NCBI RefSeq assembly: GCF_004307425.1
Contig: NZ_SEWZ01000003.1
Coordinates: forward strand, 310,001-374,000
From: Aquirufa antheringensis
GTDB lineage: Bacteria > Bacteroidota > Bacteroidia > Cytophagales > Spirosomataceae
Direction of reading: 5' to 3'
Length of the DNA: 64,000 nt
Numbering within the stretch: the stretch's first letter is position 1; every line of letters starts with the position of its first letter. The position numbers and the translations under genes were made by a program. The notes beneath the pieces are model-generated. The model had not been told where the DNA came from. It was given only the letters and a program-made list of their open reading frames with translations, and ran no database searches. Shown piece after piece: positions 44,302 to 52,714 of this stretch.

Positions 44302-45031
44302 ATACTTGTCTTTAGAGGTGGTGCTGGGTGCGATTTTGTACCAATGCTTCCTATTTGAAGTGTATTTTCATTCCCTTCCCCCTGTTGTTGAAGTCAGCTT
44401 GTTCGCCTTAGTTGTTTGGTTTTTGTATTTAGTCGATCGCCAAGTAGACATTATCTTTCAGCCCGTCCAGGATGAACGTCATGAATTTCATGTCCAGTAT
44501 CGCAAATTCTATAGAGTAATTATTGGCCTTTTAGGTGTTGCCATTGCCTGTCTTTTGCCCTTTCAGCGGTTGGAAGTTTTGCTGGCTGGATTTGTATTGC
44601 TGTTTCTCGTTATGGTATATGGATTTGCCTGGCATAAGGGCTGGCTTAGGCTGGAAAAGGAGTTGTTTACGTCGGTACTGTATGGCTTAGGGGTGGGATT
44701 AGTGATCTGGGTGCGGGAGCCCAGGTCCTTGATACTTCTGTTGCCTTTGATGGCGCTAGCCTATCAAAATCTGTGTTATTTCACTTTAATGGAATCTCCA
44801 AGCGACTTTTACTCCGCTAGGTTGAAAAAAACGGAATGGATTCTTATCGGACTTATCAGTGGAATCTATGCTACCACACAGGAAATCTTCATCGTCTTGC
44901 CTTTTTTGGTTACATTTGGCATAACGTATGTATTATCTCGTACGGCTTTCTCTGAAGCAAAACGCTTTTGGGGAGATGTAGCCTTTTGGAGTCCACTTAT
45001 CTACTTTTTACATGGGATTTTTTCAACATAA
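44288..45031 (+). CDS. Multi-spanning membrane protein, possibly UbiA-like
   Basis: 247 residues with about seven or eight membrane segments. The loop after the second segment carries LVDRQVDIIFQ followed by QDERHEFHVQYRKF, which resembles the DRxxD...RHxFH pattern of UbiA-related proteins lacking the canonical NDxxDxxxD site; this is my pattern match, not a firm assignment. It overlaps the MOSC gene by 14 nt and the MFS gene by 20 nt, so the three are translated together. Function unknown. Confidence 0.62.
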   Translation: MRFIKYLSLEVVLGAILYQCFLFEVYFHSLPPVVEVSLFALVVWFLYLVDRQVDIIFQPVQDERHEFHVQYRKFYRVIIGLLGVAIACLLPFQRLEVLLAGFVLLFLVMVYGFAWHKGWLRLEKELFTSVLYGLGVGLVIWVREPRSLILLLPLMALAYQNLCYFTLMESPSDFYSARLKKTEWILIGLISGIYATTQEIFIVLPFLVTFGITYVLSRTAFSEAKRFWGDVAFWSPLIYFLHGIFST

Positions 45032-46271
45032 AGACGCGTACAAAGCCTTGCAATTCCCTGAATTCAGGGCTTATGTGACCGGTAATACCCTTTTTACGAT
45101 TGCCTTGTTGATACAGGAGGTGGTTTTAGCCTACGAGATTTATAAGATTACGCATAATCCCTTGGCTTTAGGTCTGATCGGTTTAGCTGAAGCGGTGCCG
45201 TTTATTTCGTTGGTTTTGTTTGGCGGACACTTTGCGGATAACCGGGATAAGAAAAAAATCATGCAGGTGACGCTGTCGATGATTATTTTAGCCTCTGTCT
45301 TTTTATTGTATTCGAGTACACAATTGCAATCTGCTGATGCGGAATTTCATATCTATTCCATTTATGCGGTTATTTTTATTATCGGTCTTTCCAAAGGTTT
45401 TTTCAGTCCCGCCGCCTCTTCACTCAATCCTTTTCTAGTACCTAAAGAGGTTTTTGCGAATGCCGCCACCTGGAATAGTTCGTTCTGGCAGTTAGGCTCT
45501 ATTTTAGGTCCTGGTGTGGCAGGCTTTTTATATGCATACGCCGGATTATCGGGTTCTTTAGTGACGGTAATTGCCTTATTACTGGGAGTGATGTTTTGTA
45601 TTTTCCAAATCGAAAGTAGACCTGTCCCAGTGAAAACGGTGTTCCATGAATCGATTTGGCACAGTTTGCGGGAAGGAATTGCGTATGTATTTAAAACCAA
45701 AATCATCCTCTATTCGATTTCGCTAGACTTGTTTTCGGTGCTTTTTGGTGGTGTAATCGCCATTTTGCCCATTTTCGCTGAAGATATTTTGAAAGTAGGA
45801 GCAGAGGGTTTAGGAATTTTACGCGCGGCACCTTCGGTGGGAGCAGTGGTGACGATGGTCACTTTGGTTTATTTCCCTCCTTTGAAACACGCGTGGCGAA
45901 ACTTGATTTTAGCCATTGCCGGTTTTGGCCTAGCCACCTTCGTTTTCGGTTTATCGACTAATTTTTGGTTTTCGGTGACGGCGCTGTTCTTTACAGGAGC
46001 TTTTGATTCGATCTCTGTGGTCATCCGCCAAACCGTCTTACGCTTCTATACTCCTGACGAAATGAGGGGTCGTGTATCCTCCGTGAATGGCGTTTTTGTG
46101 AGTACCTCGAATGAAATGGGCGCTTTTGAGTCAGGAGTAGCTGCCAAGTTTTTTGGCACGGTTCCTTCTGTTTTGATAGGCGCAGGGGTAACGATGGTGC
46201 TCGTCAGCCTAGTGGCTATCACCTCTAAAGAACTTTTTGACTTGAAAGTCGACGAAAAAGTCTCCGAATAA
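45012..46271 (+). CDS. MFS transporter, DHA3/EntS-like
   Basis: 419 residues with about twelve membrane helices. Opening segments are FPEFRAYVTGNTLFTIALLIQEVVLAYEIY, and the A-motif analogue is FGGHFADNRDKKKI; a second-half copy is DEMRGRVSSVNGVF. These and the MTVFFTGAFDS-type region are typical of DHA3 efflux carriers. It starts 20 nt inside the previous gene and ends directly against the stop of a convergent gene. The exported compound is unknown. Confidence 0.83.
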   Translation: MGFFQHKDAYKALQFPEFRAYVTGNTLFTIALLIQEVVLAYEIYKITHNPLALGLIGLAEAVPFISLVLFGGHFADNRDKKKIMQVTLSMIILASVFLLYSSTQLQSADAEFHIYSIYAVIFIIGLSKGFFSPAASSLNPFLVPKEVFANAATWNSSFWQLGSILGPGVAGFLYAYAGLSGSLVTVIALLLGVMFCIFQIESRPVPVKTVFHESIWHSLREGIAYVFKTKIILYSISLDLFSVLFGGVIAILPIFAEDILKVGAEGLGILRAAPSVGAVVTMVTLVYFPPLKHAWRNLILAIAGFGLATFVFGLSTNFWFSVTALFFTGAFDSISVVIRQTVLRFYTPDEMRGRVSSVNGVFVSTSNEMGAFESGVAAKFFGTVPSVLIGAGVTMVLVSLVAITSKELFDLKVDEKVSE

Positions 46272-46784
46272 TTAAGCGTTCTCGTTTGCTATTTTTGCTT
46301 TGTTTTTTGCTATTTGTTCTGGCCAGCCTTTCAAGATCTCGGTCAAAGCCTTCTTCGACTCTTGTGCCCATTGAATGCTTTGAATCGCTTGCACATTACT
46401 CGCATTTTCTCCTAACAGGCATGGAAGTATTTTAATGTGGTAATCTTCCATTTTCTTTGCAGAAATAATCACCGTCGCATCACAAGACAAGTGGTGGATG
46501 ATGCCATCTGGTGTTTGGCCTTCTGATACATAAAAATGATCTAATTGAGCTAAATGGATCGTTTTCTCTGCAATTAAATCTTCTCCTTGGAAATGCAATT
46601 GCGTGATAAAGTCATCTCCCACGGCTACATACGAAACACGTTGTTTGCCTGATTTCTCCGCAAAAAAATCACCGATGGATTGGAAGAAATTACGCTTCGA
46701 AAGCGTAGTAATTCCGAGGCCTTTCGTGTTAGCAGGTAGATGTGACTGTATAAATTGGAATGTGCTGGGCAGGTGAAGAGACAT
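46272..46784 (-). CDS. Conserved protein of unknown function, paired with an ArsR regulator
   Basis: 170 residues, no signal peptide or membrane segment. A mixed alpha/beta composition is suggested by QRVSYVAVGDDFITQLHFQGEDLIAEKTIHL, ending in a basic-acidic helix (AKNKAKIANENA). I do not recognise a domain. It lies 11 nt after an ArsR-type regulator gene and is probably controlled by it. Its stop abuts the stop of the convergent MFS gene with no gap. Confidence 0.65.
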   Translation of the reverse strand: MSLHLPSTFQFIQSHLPANTKGLGITTLSKRNFFQSIGDFFAEKSGKQRVSYVAVGDDFITQLHFQGEDLIAEKTIHLAQLDHFYVSEGQTPDGIIHHLSCDATVIISAKKMEDYHIKILPCLLGENASNVQAIQSIQWAQESKKALTEILKGWPEQIAKNKAKIANENA

Positions 46785-46795
46785 AGTAAAACAGA

Positions 46796-47089
46796 TTATA
46801 TTTCGATTCTAATTTTAGGCTTAGGGAATTCAAAGTAAGTAGAGAATGTTTTGAACCAGGCGTGAATGACTTCAAATCCAGTTTTGTCTAGCTTGTATTC
46901 GATGAATTGCCCCTTTTTATCCGCTTGAATCAGTTTGGCCTGTTTTAATAGATCCAAATGATGCGAAATACTCGGTTTACTCATATCAAACTGGCTAGCA
47001 ATCTGTCCGGCGTTTTGAGGGCCATTGACTAAGAATTGCAAGATCTCTCTCCGGGTAGGATCGTTGATTGCTTTGAATTTTGTGTCCAT
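46796..47089 (-). CDS. ArsR/SdpR-family autorepressor-type transcriptional regulator
   Basis: 97 residues consisting almost wholly of a winged helix-turn-helix: AINDPTRREILQFLVNGPQNAGQIASQFDMSKPSISHHLDLLKQAKLIQADKKGQFIEYKLD. No metal-binding cysteines are present, so it is not a classical metal sensor and is closer to the SdpR autorepressor group. A palindrome lies immediately upstream of its start codon. It is followed by an unknown 170-residue protein rather than an SdpI-like membrane protein. Confidence 0.88.
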   Translation of the reverse strand: MDTKFKAINDPTRREILQFLVNGPQNAGQIASQFDMSKPSISHHLDLLKQAKLIQADKKGQFIEYKLDKTGFEVIHAWFKTFSTYFEFPKPKIRIEI

Positions 47090-47090
47090 C

Positions 47091-47106
47091 TTAATTAGAT
47101 AATTAA
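47091..47106. promoter_or_regulatory. Palindromic operator candidate for the ArsR-type regulator
   Basis: TTAATT (47091-47096) and AATTAA (47101-47106) form a perfect dyad around AGAT, ending 1 nt from the regulator ATG. Position and size suit an autoregulatory site, though AT-rich dyads also occur by chance. Confidence 0.4.
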
Positions 47107-47141
47107 GCGAATGTCTAAATTAAAATTCAGAAATGCAAATT

Positions 47142-48035
47142 TTAGACGTCGGATTTACGATAGGCATCGATTAAAGCGAGTTCTCCGTCCTTTCCAGGCT
47201 TTGAATTTCCATGTTCCATCCCCAAAACGCCCGTATACCCTTTTTGTTTTAAGTGTCTGAAGATATTTTGGTAATTCACCTCACCCGTTGTAGGTTCTTT
47301 ACGACCTGGATTATCCCCTATTTGTAAATAGGCAATCTCCTCCCAGCATTTATCCATATTAGCGATTAAATTACCTTCATTTCGCTGCATATGGTACATA
47401 TCGAATAGGATCTTGCAAGAAGGGGAGCCCACTGCCCGACAAATGCTATAGGTTTGGTCTGAATAGCGTAAGAATAAGTCTGAATTATCGCTTAAGGGCT
47501 CTAAAACCATCGTTAATCCCGCGGGTTCTAAAATTTCAACCGCGCGTTTTAGGTTGTCGATCACGTGCCCTGTTTGAATTCCGATGGGAAGATCTCGCGT
47601 GAAATTACCAGGAACCACCGTTGCCCATTTCGCATCCACTCGCTTGGAAGTTTCCACTGCTTTTCGACAGGAAGCTAGGAATAAATCGGTCCATTCCTTT
47701 TTCCCGGTAGTCATGGTTTGCTTATCGAAAAAACCATCGAATTTGATCACAAAAACGCCCATTTTCATGTTGAGCTTGGCTAATTTCTCCCCGATTTTCT
47801 CTTGTAAAGCCACCGGTCTCTCCATTAGTTCGTTGTCCTCTAAAGCCGTGAACCCTTGGTCATACATATACTGAAGTTGATCCAGTTCAGAAGCCCCAGC
47901 ATGGTTTTTAAACATCCCAAAATGCGGCGCATAGTTTAGCTCAAATTGTTTTTCGCGTACAATTGCGGAGCCTTTGGTGAAAGACGGGATCAATAAACTT
48001 GCTCCTAGGAGGGAGGCGAAATCACGGCGATTCAT
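47142..48035 (-). CDS. Exported TIM-barrel isomerase, hydroxypyruvate isomerase-like
   Basis: 297 residues with a twin-arginine-type N-terminus (NRRDFASLLGASLLIPSF). The xylose-isomerase-like barrel has LNYAPHFGMF, MVLEPLSDNSD, CKILFDMYHMQRNEGNL, YLQIGDNPGRKEP and VLGMEHGNSKPG, which resembles the Hyi group. It is 1 nt downstream of a PVC-type cytochrome dehydrogenase gene and belongs to a minus-strand operon starting at NIPSNAP. An exported location makes intracellular hydroxypyruvate metabolism unlikely, so the substrate is open. Confidence 0.8.
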   Translation of the reverse strand: MNRRDFASLLGASLLIPSFTKGSAIVREKQFELNYAPHFGMFKNHAGASELDQLQYMYDQGFTALEDNELMERPVALQEKIGEKLAKLNMKMGVFVIKFDGFFDKQTMTTGKKEWTDLFLASCRKAVETSKRVDAKWATVVPGNFTRDLPIGIQTGHVIDNLKRAVEILEPAGLTMVLEPLSDNSDLFLRYSDQTYSICRAVGSPSCKILFDMYHMQRNEGNLIANMDKCWEEIAYLQIGDNPGRKEPTTGEVNYQNIFRHLKQKGYTGVLGMEHGNSKPGKDGELALIDAYRKSDV

Positions 48036-48036
48036 C

Positions 48037-51033
48037 TTATTTCTTCTTTAAAGTGGATAAATATTCGATAAGGTCAACTAGTTCTGGCGTACTCATTCCA
48101 TCGGCTAAACCTTCTGGCATCAAGGACTCCGGTAGTTGTTTGTAGGATTTTAGCGCAGATGTTTTAAAACTTTTAACGATTCCACCTGGAATGCGCAACA
48201 CGATATCCGTTTCGTTCTTCGAGACAATGATCCCTTGATACGTATCTCCGGATTTTGTCTTTACCTCAAAGGTTTCATAGCCAAAACCAATCCCCGCATT
48301 CGGGTGTAAAATGGACATATACATTCCTTCTTTTGATAATTTCGTACCTATTTCACTCAATTTAGGACCAAAATCAATGCCTTCATTATTCACCAGGTGG
48401 CACATCGTACACGAATTCGTGAAGACGACTTTTCCCTTCACTGCATCTCCTGACATGTTGATTAATTCAGCCATCGCTGGATGGGCCTTTTTGGTTTCAG
48501 TTTGATGTTTGGCTAAATAACTATTTGCTTTCATTCGAATGGACTTTCTCCACGCCTTTTGGAGACTTTCCACTACCAAAGGGACATAAGCTGTAGCGAT
48601 TTTCTTCTTCTCTAATAAGTCTAAGACAAATTCTTCCGTTGGATAAGCATTACCAATTACGCGTGCGGCCTGCATTTGGACTGCTTTACTCAATTTAGGA
48701 TTGGATGTGGCCTCATACAATAATTGCGCAGATTCTGTTTTCCCCTGCCAGCGCAACATCTCAATTAATGCTAGTTGTTCCGCTTCTTTACCCGTGAAGA
48801 ATTTCGAGCGGATTAATGCAGCACCTCCAGGCAAATTATACACTACTTGCCCCGCTTTAGAAGATTCCGTCCCAGCTAAAATCATCCCTAACACGCGTGG
48901 ACTTTCCTCTTTTAATTGGTAATAATCCACTAATTCGAGGTATTGCTTCCCTGAGATTTGCTTTAACAAGGCGGAGAGCACGACTTTGACCTCTGGATGT
49001 GAGGCAATGTAAGCCGGTTTCATGTGGCGAACAGCCTCTAGTTGAGCAGAAACATCCGTGGCAAACTTACCGTTGATTAGCGTGAATAATGCCTCTGATT
49101 TTTGTTCTCCTGGCATGAAATCTAACGCACGGAAATAGGCTAGCGACTTCGTGTTTCCAATCAATTCGATTAATGCAGGTAATGCTTTCTCCGTTCTTGC
49201 TCGCCAAACGACATCCGAATATCCCTTCGAATTTTCTGGTTTTAATGCTGCATAGGCTGCAAAACGCTCGTCCCAGTTACCATCCGCTCCAATTCCCAAA
49301 GCCTCTAGATACCATCGATCTGTTCCGTTATGGCGCATCGCTAAACCCGCCCATAATTGATTCACTCCCTCTCCCGAAAGATGGCGCAAGGCGATCGCTA
49401 ATTCGCGTCTAACAGAGGCATGTTGATCTTTTGCCGCTTTTGCCGCTAGAGTAGACCATTCCGCGAAGGGCTTTTGCTTTGCAGCGCGAATGGCCATCGC
49501 TTTCAGGTTTGGATTTGCTTGTTCGAAGGCTTTTAGTATAAATTCATTCGAGCGTGGTCCTTGATTTAATACCCAAAATGCGCGCGCTCTAAAACGCGGA
49601 TTTTCATTCGTGTTGAATTCGTTTTCCAATACGGATTCAGCCTTAGTCCCCATTTTTTTCAAAGCCTGAAAGGCTAAAAAACGGATTTCTAAGTTAGGAT
49701 TCTCTAGCGCCTTAAAAGCTAGTTCGGGCGTACTTAAATCAAAGTTTGTTTTTTTATACGCGTGTCCTTTAGGAGCGATTCGGTAGATACGACCTTTGGC
49801 CTGATCCCCCGCCTGATGTCCACCTACACCCGGATCGTACCAGTCAGCGACGAAAAGAGATCCATCCGGAGCAGCCGCCACATCCGCAGGTCTAAACCAT
49901 TGATCTCTAGATGTTATGAGGTTATTAATTCGTGCCTCGTATCCAGCTCCCCAAGGGGTAGTTGCATAGGAGCGAACCACATTAGGACCCGCATCTGTGT
50001 GAATCATTTGATTTTGGAAGATAGAAGGTAATAAATTACCCTCATAAATGATCATTCCCGTAGGAGATCCAGCGCCCGTTTGCAGTAAATTAGGTACCAC
50101 CCCTGGATCATTCAAATGCCAGTGACGCAAAGGAATTTCTTTTTCAATGTTAGTCCGGTTAACATACCAACCTTCGCCAGTCATTTCATCCACATAACCG
50201 TAGTTTCCGTGCTCAAAGACGGCATTTATCCGAACTCCTTTGTTTCCATCGTCATCATTATCTGATTGCCAAAGAGCTCCATAGGAATCCACTGCCACTT
50301 CGTAATTATTTCTAAAATTATGTCCCAATACCTCGACTTGGCTACCATCTAAATTGCAACGGAAAACCATTCCTTGGCGGTATTTCTTGGGTCCAATCGG
50401 ATCTCCATCTTGATCCAAGACCGGATTACCTTTGGCATCCAACAATTGCTTTCCCTCATTTCCGATGTTAAAATACAATTTTCCATCCGGCCCAAACGTA
50501 AACGCGTGTGCTCCGTGATCGTGCTGATCACCCCCAATGCCGGAGAACAATACTTCTTTGCGGTCCGCCTTGCCATCTCGGTTATCATCAAACATTTTCC
50601 AGATGTAAGGACTCTGCGACACGATGACCATGGAATCCAAGACCGCGATCCCTAAAGGAGCGTTGAGCTCAGGCGATTGGTAAAATACTTTCCGACTATC
50701 TGCCTGTCCATCCCCATTCGTATCCTCTAAAATCACGATGCGATCCCCTTGTGGATTCGTGGGATTACCGTTAATTCCCGGTCGGTAGTTATAAGCCTCT
50801 AACACCCAAACCCGACCTTTCGAATCCACATCGATGTTCGTAGGATTGATCAGCATCGGTTCTGCCGCAAAGGGCTTTACCTCTAGGCCTTCTGGGACTT
50901 GTAGCGTAGATACCTTTGTTTGAACGGAATCAGCAGTGTTTTTTTTCAGCTGAACCATTTTAGGGATGCCTAAGCTAACAAGGCTAATCATCCCACCTAG
51001 AAATAGGAGCGGTGCTTTTTTAACGATTTTCAT
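48037..51033 (-). CDS. PVC-type heme-binding dehydrogenase with C-terminal cytochrome c domain
   Basis: 998 residues with a hydrophobic signal or anchor at the N-terminus (about residues 9-23). Residues about 45-430 form a propeller of the membrane-bound dehydrogenase type (NPTNIDVDSKGRVWVLEAYNYR, DHGAHAFTFGPDGKLYFNIG, VAAAPDGSLFVADWYDPG). The middle is HEAT-like repeats, and the C-terminus has the heme c motif CTMCH and a downstream MYMSILHPNAGIGFGYE segment typical of the family. It probably oxidises a sugar or alcohol in the periplasm and hands electrons to the heme. Neighbours are NIPSNAP (4 nt upstream) and the Hyi-like isomerase. Confidence 0.87.
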   Translation of the reverse strand: MKIVKKAPLLFLGGMISLVSLGIPKMVQLKKNTADSVQTKVSTLQVPEGLEVKPFAAEPMLINPTNIDVDSKGRVWVLEAYNYRPGINGNPTNPQGDRIVILEDTNGDGQADSRKVFYQSPELNAPLGIAVLDSMVIVSQSPYIWKMFDDNRDGKADRKEVLFSGIGGDQHDHGAHAFTFGPDGKLYFNIGNEGKQLLDAKGNPVLDQDGDPIGPKKYRQGMVFRCNLDGSQVEVLGHNFRNNYEVAVDSYGALWQSDNDDDGNKGVRINAVFEHGNYGYVDEMTGEGWYVNRTNIEKEIPLRHWHLNDPGVVPNLLQTGAGSPTGMIIYEGNLLPSIFQNQMIHTDAGPNVVRSYATTPWGAGYEARINNLITSRDQWFRPADVAAAPDGSLFVADWYDPGVGGHQAGDQAKGRIYRIAPKGHAYKKTNFDLSTPELAFKALENPNLEIRFLAFQALKKMGTKAESVLENEFNTNENPRFRARAFWVLNQGPRSNEFILKAFEQANPNLKAMAIRAAKQKPFAEWSTLAAKAAKDQHASVRRELAIALRHLSGEGVNQLWAGLAMRHNGTDRWYLEALGIGADGNWDERFAAYAALKPENSKGYSDVVWRARTEKALPALIELIGNTKSLAYFRALDFMPGEQKSEALFTLINGKFATDVSAQLEAVRHMKPAYIASHPEVKVVLSALLKQISGKQYLELVDYYQLKEESPRVLGMILAGTESSKAGQVVYNLPGGAALIRSKFFTGKEAEQLALIEMLRWQGKTESAQLLYEATSNPKLSKAVQMQAARVIGNAYPTEEFVLDLLEKKKIATAYVPLVVESLQKAWRKSIRMKANSYLAKHQTETKKAHPAMAELINMSGDAVKGKVVFTNSCTMCHLVNNEGIDFGPKLSEIGTKLSKEGMYMSILHPNAGIGFGYETFEVKTKSGDTYQGIIVSKNETDIVLRIPGGIVKSFKTSALKSYKQLPESLMPEGLADGMSTPELVDLIEYLSTLKKK

Positions 51034-51037
51034 TTTC

Positions 51038-51793
51038 TTAACGAATAGTAGAGAAGGTAGTAGGGGTCATAAAGATCGACTCGATTTTTTCAATAATCTT
51101 GCCGTCTTTTTCAGAGTCTGTGGATACTTGTTTCCATTTAGGATCATTTACAAATGCCCCCCAATTCGCTTTCGCAGCCTCTTCTGATGGATGCGCGACA
51201 AGGTAAACTAATTTGCTTTGCACAGTTGGATCTTTTTCGATGGTCGTAAAGTACGCGATATTCTTAATGTCATGCGATTTGAAAATTTTCATCGTATGAT
51301 CTCTGAATCGCGCTAAGATGGCTGGATTTCTGCCTGGTAATTGAGTGTAGGTACGTAACTCAAATACCTGATCTACGGGACCACCGGAAGGTTTGATTTT
51401 AGGACTAAAATCTGTTGCGTTCATAAAAACACTCGTTACTTTAGCGACTATTTTGCCTGTTTCCTCTGATTTTTTCGAAACAGTCCTCCATTCAGGATCA
51501 CTGCCAAAATGCTTCCAAGAGGAATCTCTAGCTGCTTGAGATGGATAGGCTAAAATATAATAAAGGGCATTTTCTGTATTGTTGGTAGGGATCCAATAGC
51601 CCACATTCGTCATACCATGTTTTTCGAAAATTTTCGTGGTATGATTCGTAAATCGTTGGATTAAAGCGTCTAATCTGCCCGGATGGCAATAGTAGATGCG
51701 CATTTCGAAATAACGGGTGTCTGTTTTTTTAGCGTTAACAGCAAAAGATAATAGACCTGCACACAGCAAGGTCAAAAGGAATAATTTTTTCAT
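51038..51793 (-). CDS. Exported protein with two tandem NIPSNAP domains
   Basis: 251 residues: a signal peptide ending near FAVNA (residue 20), then two similar units. The first opens RYFEMRIYYCHPGRLDALIQRF, the second VFELRTYTQLPGRNPAILARF, each followed by a conserved FKSHD or FEKHG, then an SW or NW and DPEW/DPKW. NIPSNAP is a dimeric ferredoxin-like alpha/beta-barrel family of uncertain role; a tandem pair can form the barrel alone. It is the first gene of the operon with the PVC-type dehydrogenase. Confidence 0.88.
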   Translation of the reverse strand: MKKLFLLTLLCAGLLSFAVNAKKTDTRYFEMRIYYCHPGRLDALIQRFTNHTTKIFEKHGMTNVGYWIPTNNTENALYYILAYPSQAARDSSWKHFGSDPEWRTVSKKSEETGKIVAKVTSVFMNATDFSPKIKPSGGPVDQVFELRTYTQLPGRNPAILARFRDHTMKIFKSHDIKNIAYFTTIEKDPTVQSKLVYLVAHPSEEAAKANWGAFVNDPKWKQVSTDSEKDGKIIEKIESIFMTPTTFSTIR

Positions 51794-51817
51794 AAGGTAT
51801 AATAGGTTTGTGCGAAT

Positions 51818-52390
51818 TTACGGATTTAATCGTCTTTTCAGTAGTTTGTCGATCATAAAAAAGATCATCTCCGGTTTAAGCGTTCTCCAATTTGGAATTT
51901 GGAGGTTTCCGCCAAAATTCAGGTAGTAATCAATCTTGTATTTGGCCCACTCTTCCTCTACAAAAGGCGCAAAATGCATCGCCGCAATCCAGCCATCTTC
52001 CACATCCTCAAACCATTCCGCATAATAATCATCCTCAAAAGAACCATGAAAATTCAATACATTTTCACCCACTAAAATGAAGTGCTTAATCCCCGCATCA
52101 ACAAAATGATCGACCACCGTACGCTTCAAATGCATCACATCATTATGGAGGGTATCATTCCATTCCCCAAACAATTCAATGATCGTATATTTTGCCGTGT
52201 AATCCGTGTAAAGAATCTTACAAAATAGTGTTTCTGAGCCTATATCATCCCAAAGCGGATGGATATAATAACCGTAAATATCATTTTCGTAAGTGGTTTC
52301 AGAATAATGTCTGCCAAAGAAGGGGGACTTTTTATCGCGTGCTGCGACATAAAGAGATTCCCATTGGAAGGAAGGTTCAATGTTTTGCAT
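51818..52390 (-). CDS. Protein of unknown function
   Basis: 190 residues, very rich in Asp, Glu, Tyr, Trp and Phe, with no signal peptide or membrane segment. It has ETTYENDIYGYYIHPLWDDIG and a late DDYYAEWFEDVEDGWIAAMHF. I do not recognise a domain. It lies 24 nt upstream of NIPSNAP on the same strand and diverges from the microprotein-lgt unit; a 22-bp dyad sits in the shared gap. It is probably cytoplasmic. Confidence 0.68.
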   Translation of the reverse strand: MQNIEPSFQWESLYVAARDKKSPFFGRHYSETTYENDIYGYYIHPLWDDIGSETLFCKILYTDYTAKYTIIELFGEWNDTLHNDVMHLKRTVVDHFVDAGIKHFILVGENVLNFHGSFEDDYYAEWFEDVEDGWIAAMHFAPFVEEEWAKYKIDYYLNFGGNLQIPNWRTLKPEMIFFMIDKLLKRRLNP

Positions 52391-52455
52391 ACTATAAGAA
52401 CATAAAAAAGGCTTGAATATGCAACCTTTTGATTTTCGAAGGCATCTATAAGAGC

Positions 52456-52477
52456 AATTATCAGTTAATTGATAATT
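52456..52477. promoter_or_regulatory. 22-bp dyad in the divergent gap
   Basis: Arms AATTATCA (52456-52463) and TGATAATT (52470-52477) are perfect inverted copies around GTTAAT. The dyad lies 14 nt upstream of the -33 element of the microprotein-lgt promoter and 66 nt from the divergent gene, a fitting place for a dimeric regulator. Confidence 0.5.
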
Positions 52478-52491
52478 TATAGTACCTTGTA

Positions 52492-52521
52492 TTGCAAAGT
52501 ACCTTTTGTTTTATATCTTTG
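52492..52521 (+). promoter_or_regulatory. Full Bacteroidota promoter for the microprotein-lgt unit
   Basis: TTG (52492-52494), a spacer of exactly 19 nt and TATCTTTG (52514-52521) match both elements. The start codon at 52543 is 21 nt beyond the box. Confidence 0.8.
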
Positions 52522-52542
52522 TAAAAGATTCAGCAAGCAATA

Positions 52543-52683
52543 ATGAAAAAACGTCAATTACTTCTTTTATTACTCGTTTTTTGTAGTTTTCAAGCCATGT
52601 CTTTAGGCTTTCCTCATCGCTTATATCCCGCGAAATTTATTAAAAAGACTATCCAAGTTTTTGTAAAGAACTCAAAGAAATAA
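52543..52683 (+). CDS. Exported microprotein of 46 residues upstream of lgt
   Basis: A short frame with a clear signal or anchor: MKKRQLLLLLLVFCSFQAMS, then a short basic tail with GFPHRLYPAKF and IKKTIQVFVKNSKK. The near-perfect promoter upstream and the closeness to lgt (31 nt from its stop to the lgt ATG) support a real gene. The Cys in LVFCS is not a good lipobox (no Leu-Ala/Ser-Gly/Ala-Cys order), so it is not called a lipoprotein. The net charge of the mature tail is strongly positive. Function unknown. Confidence 0.55.
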   Translation: MKKRQLLLLLLVFCSFQAMSLGFPHRLYPAKFIKKTIQVFVKNSKK

Positions 52684-52687
52684 TGTT

Positions 52688-52695
52688 TAATTTTG
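52688..52695 (+). promoter_or_regulatory. Additional -7 box before lgt
   Basis: TAATTTTG fits TAnnTTTG, 19 nt before the lgt ATG. A TTTTTG at 52658-52663 is somewhat too far for the -33 element, so this is a weak second promoter. Confidence 0.35.
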
Positions 52696-52714
52696 GTCGA
52701 AAGACTAGAATACT

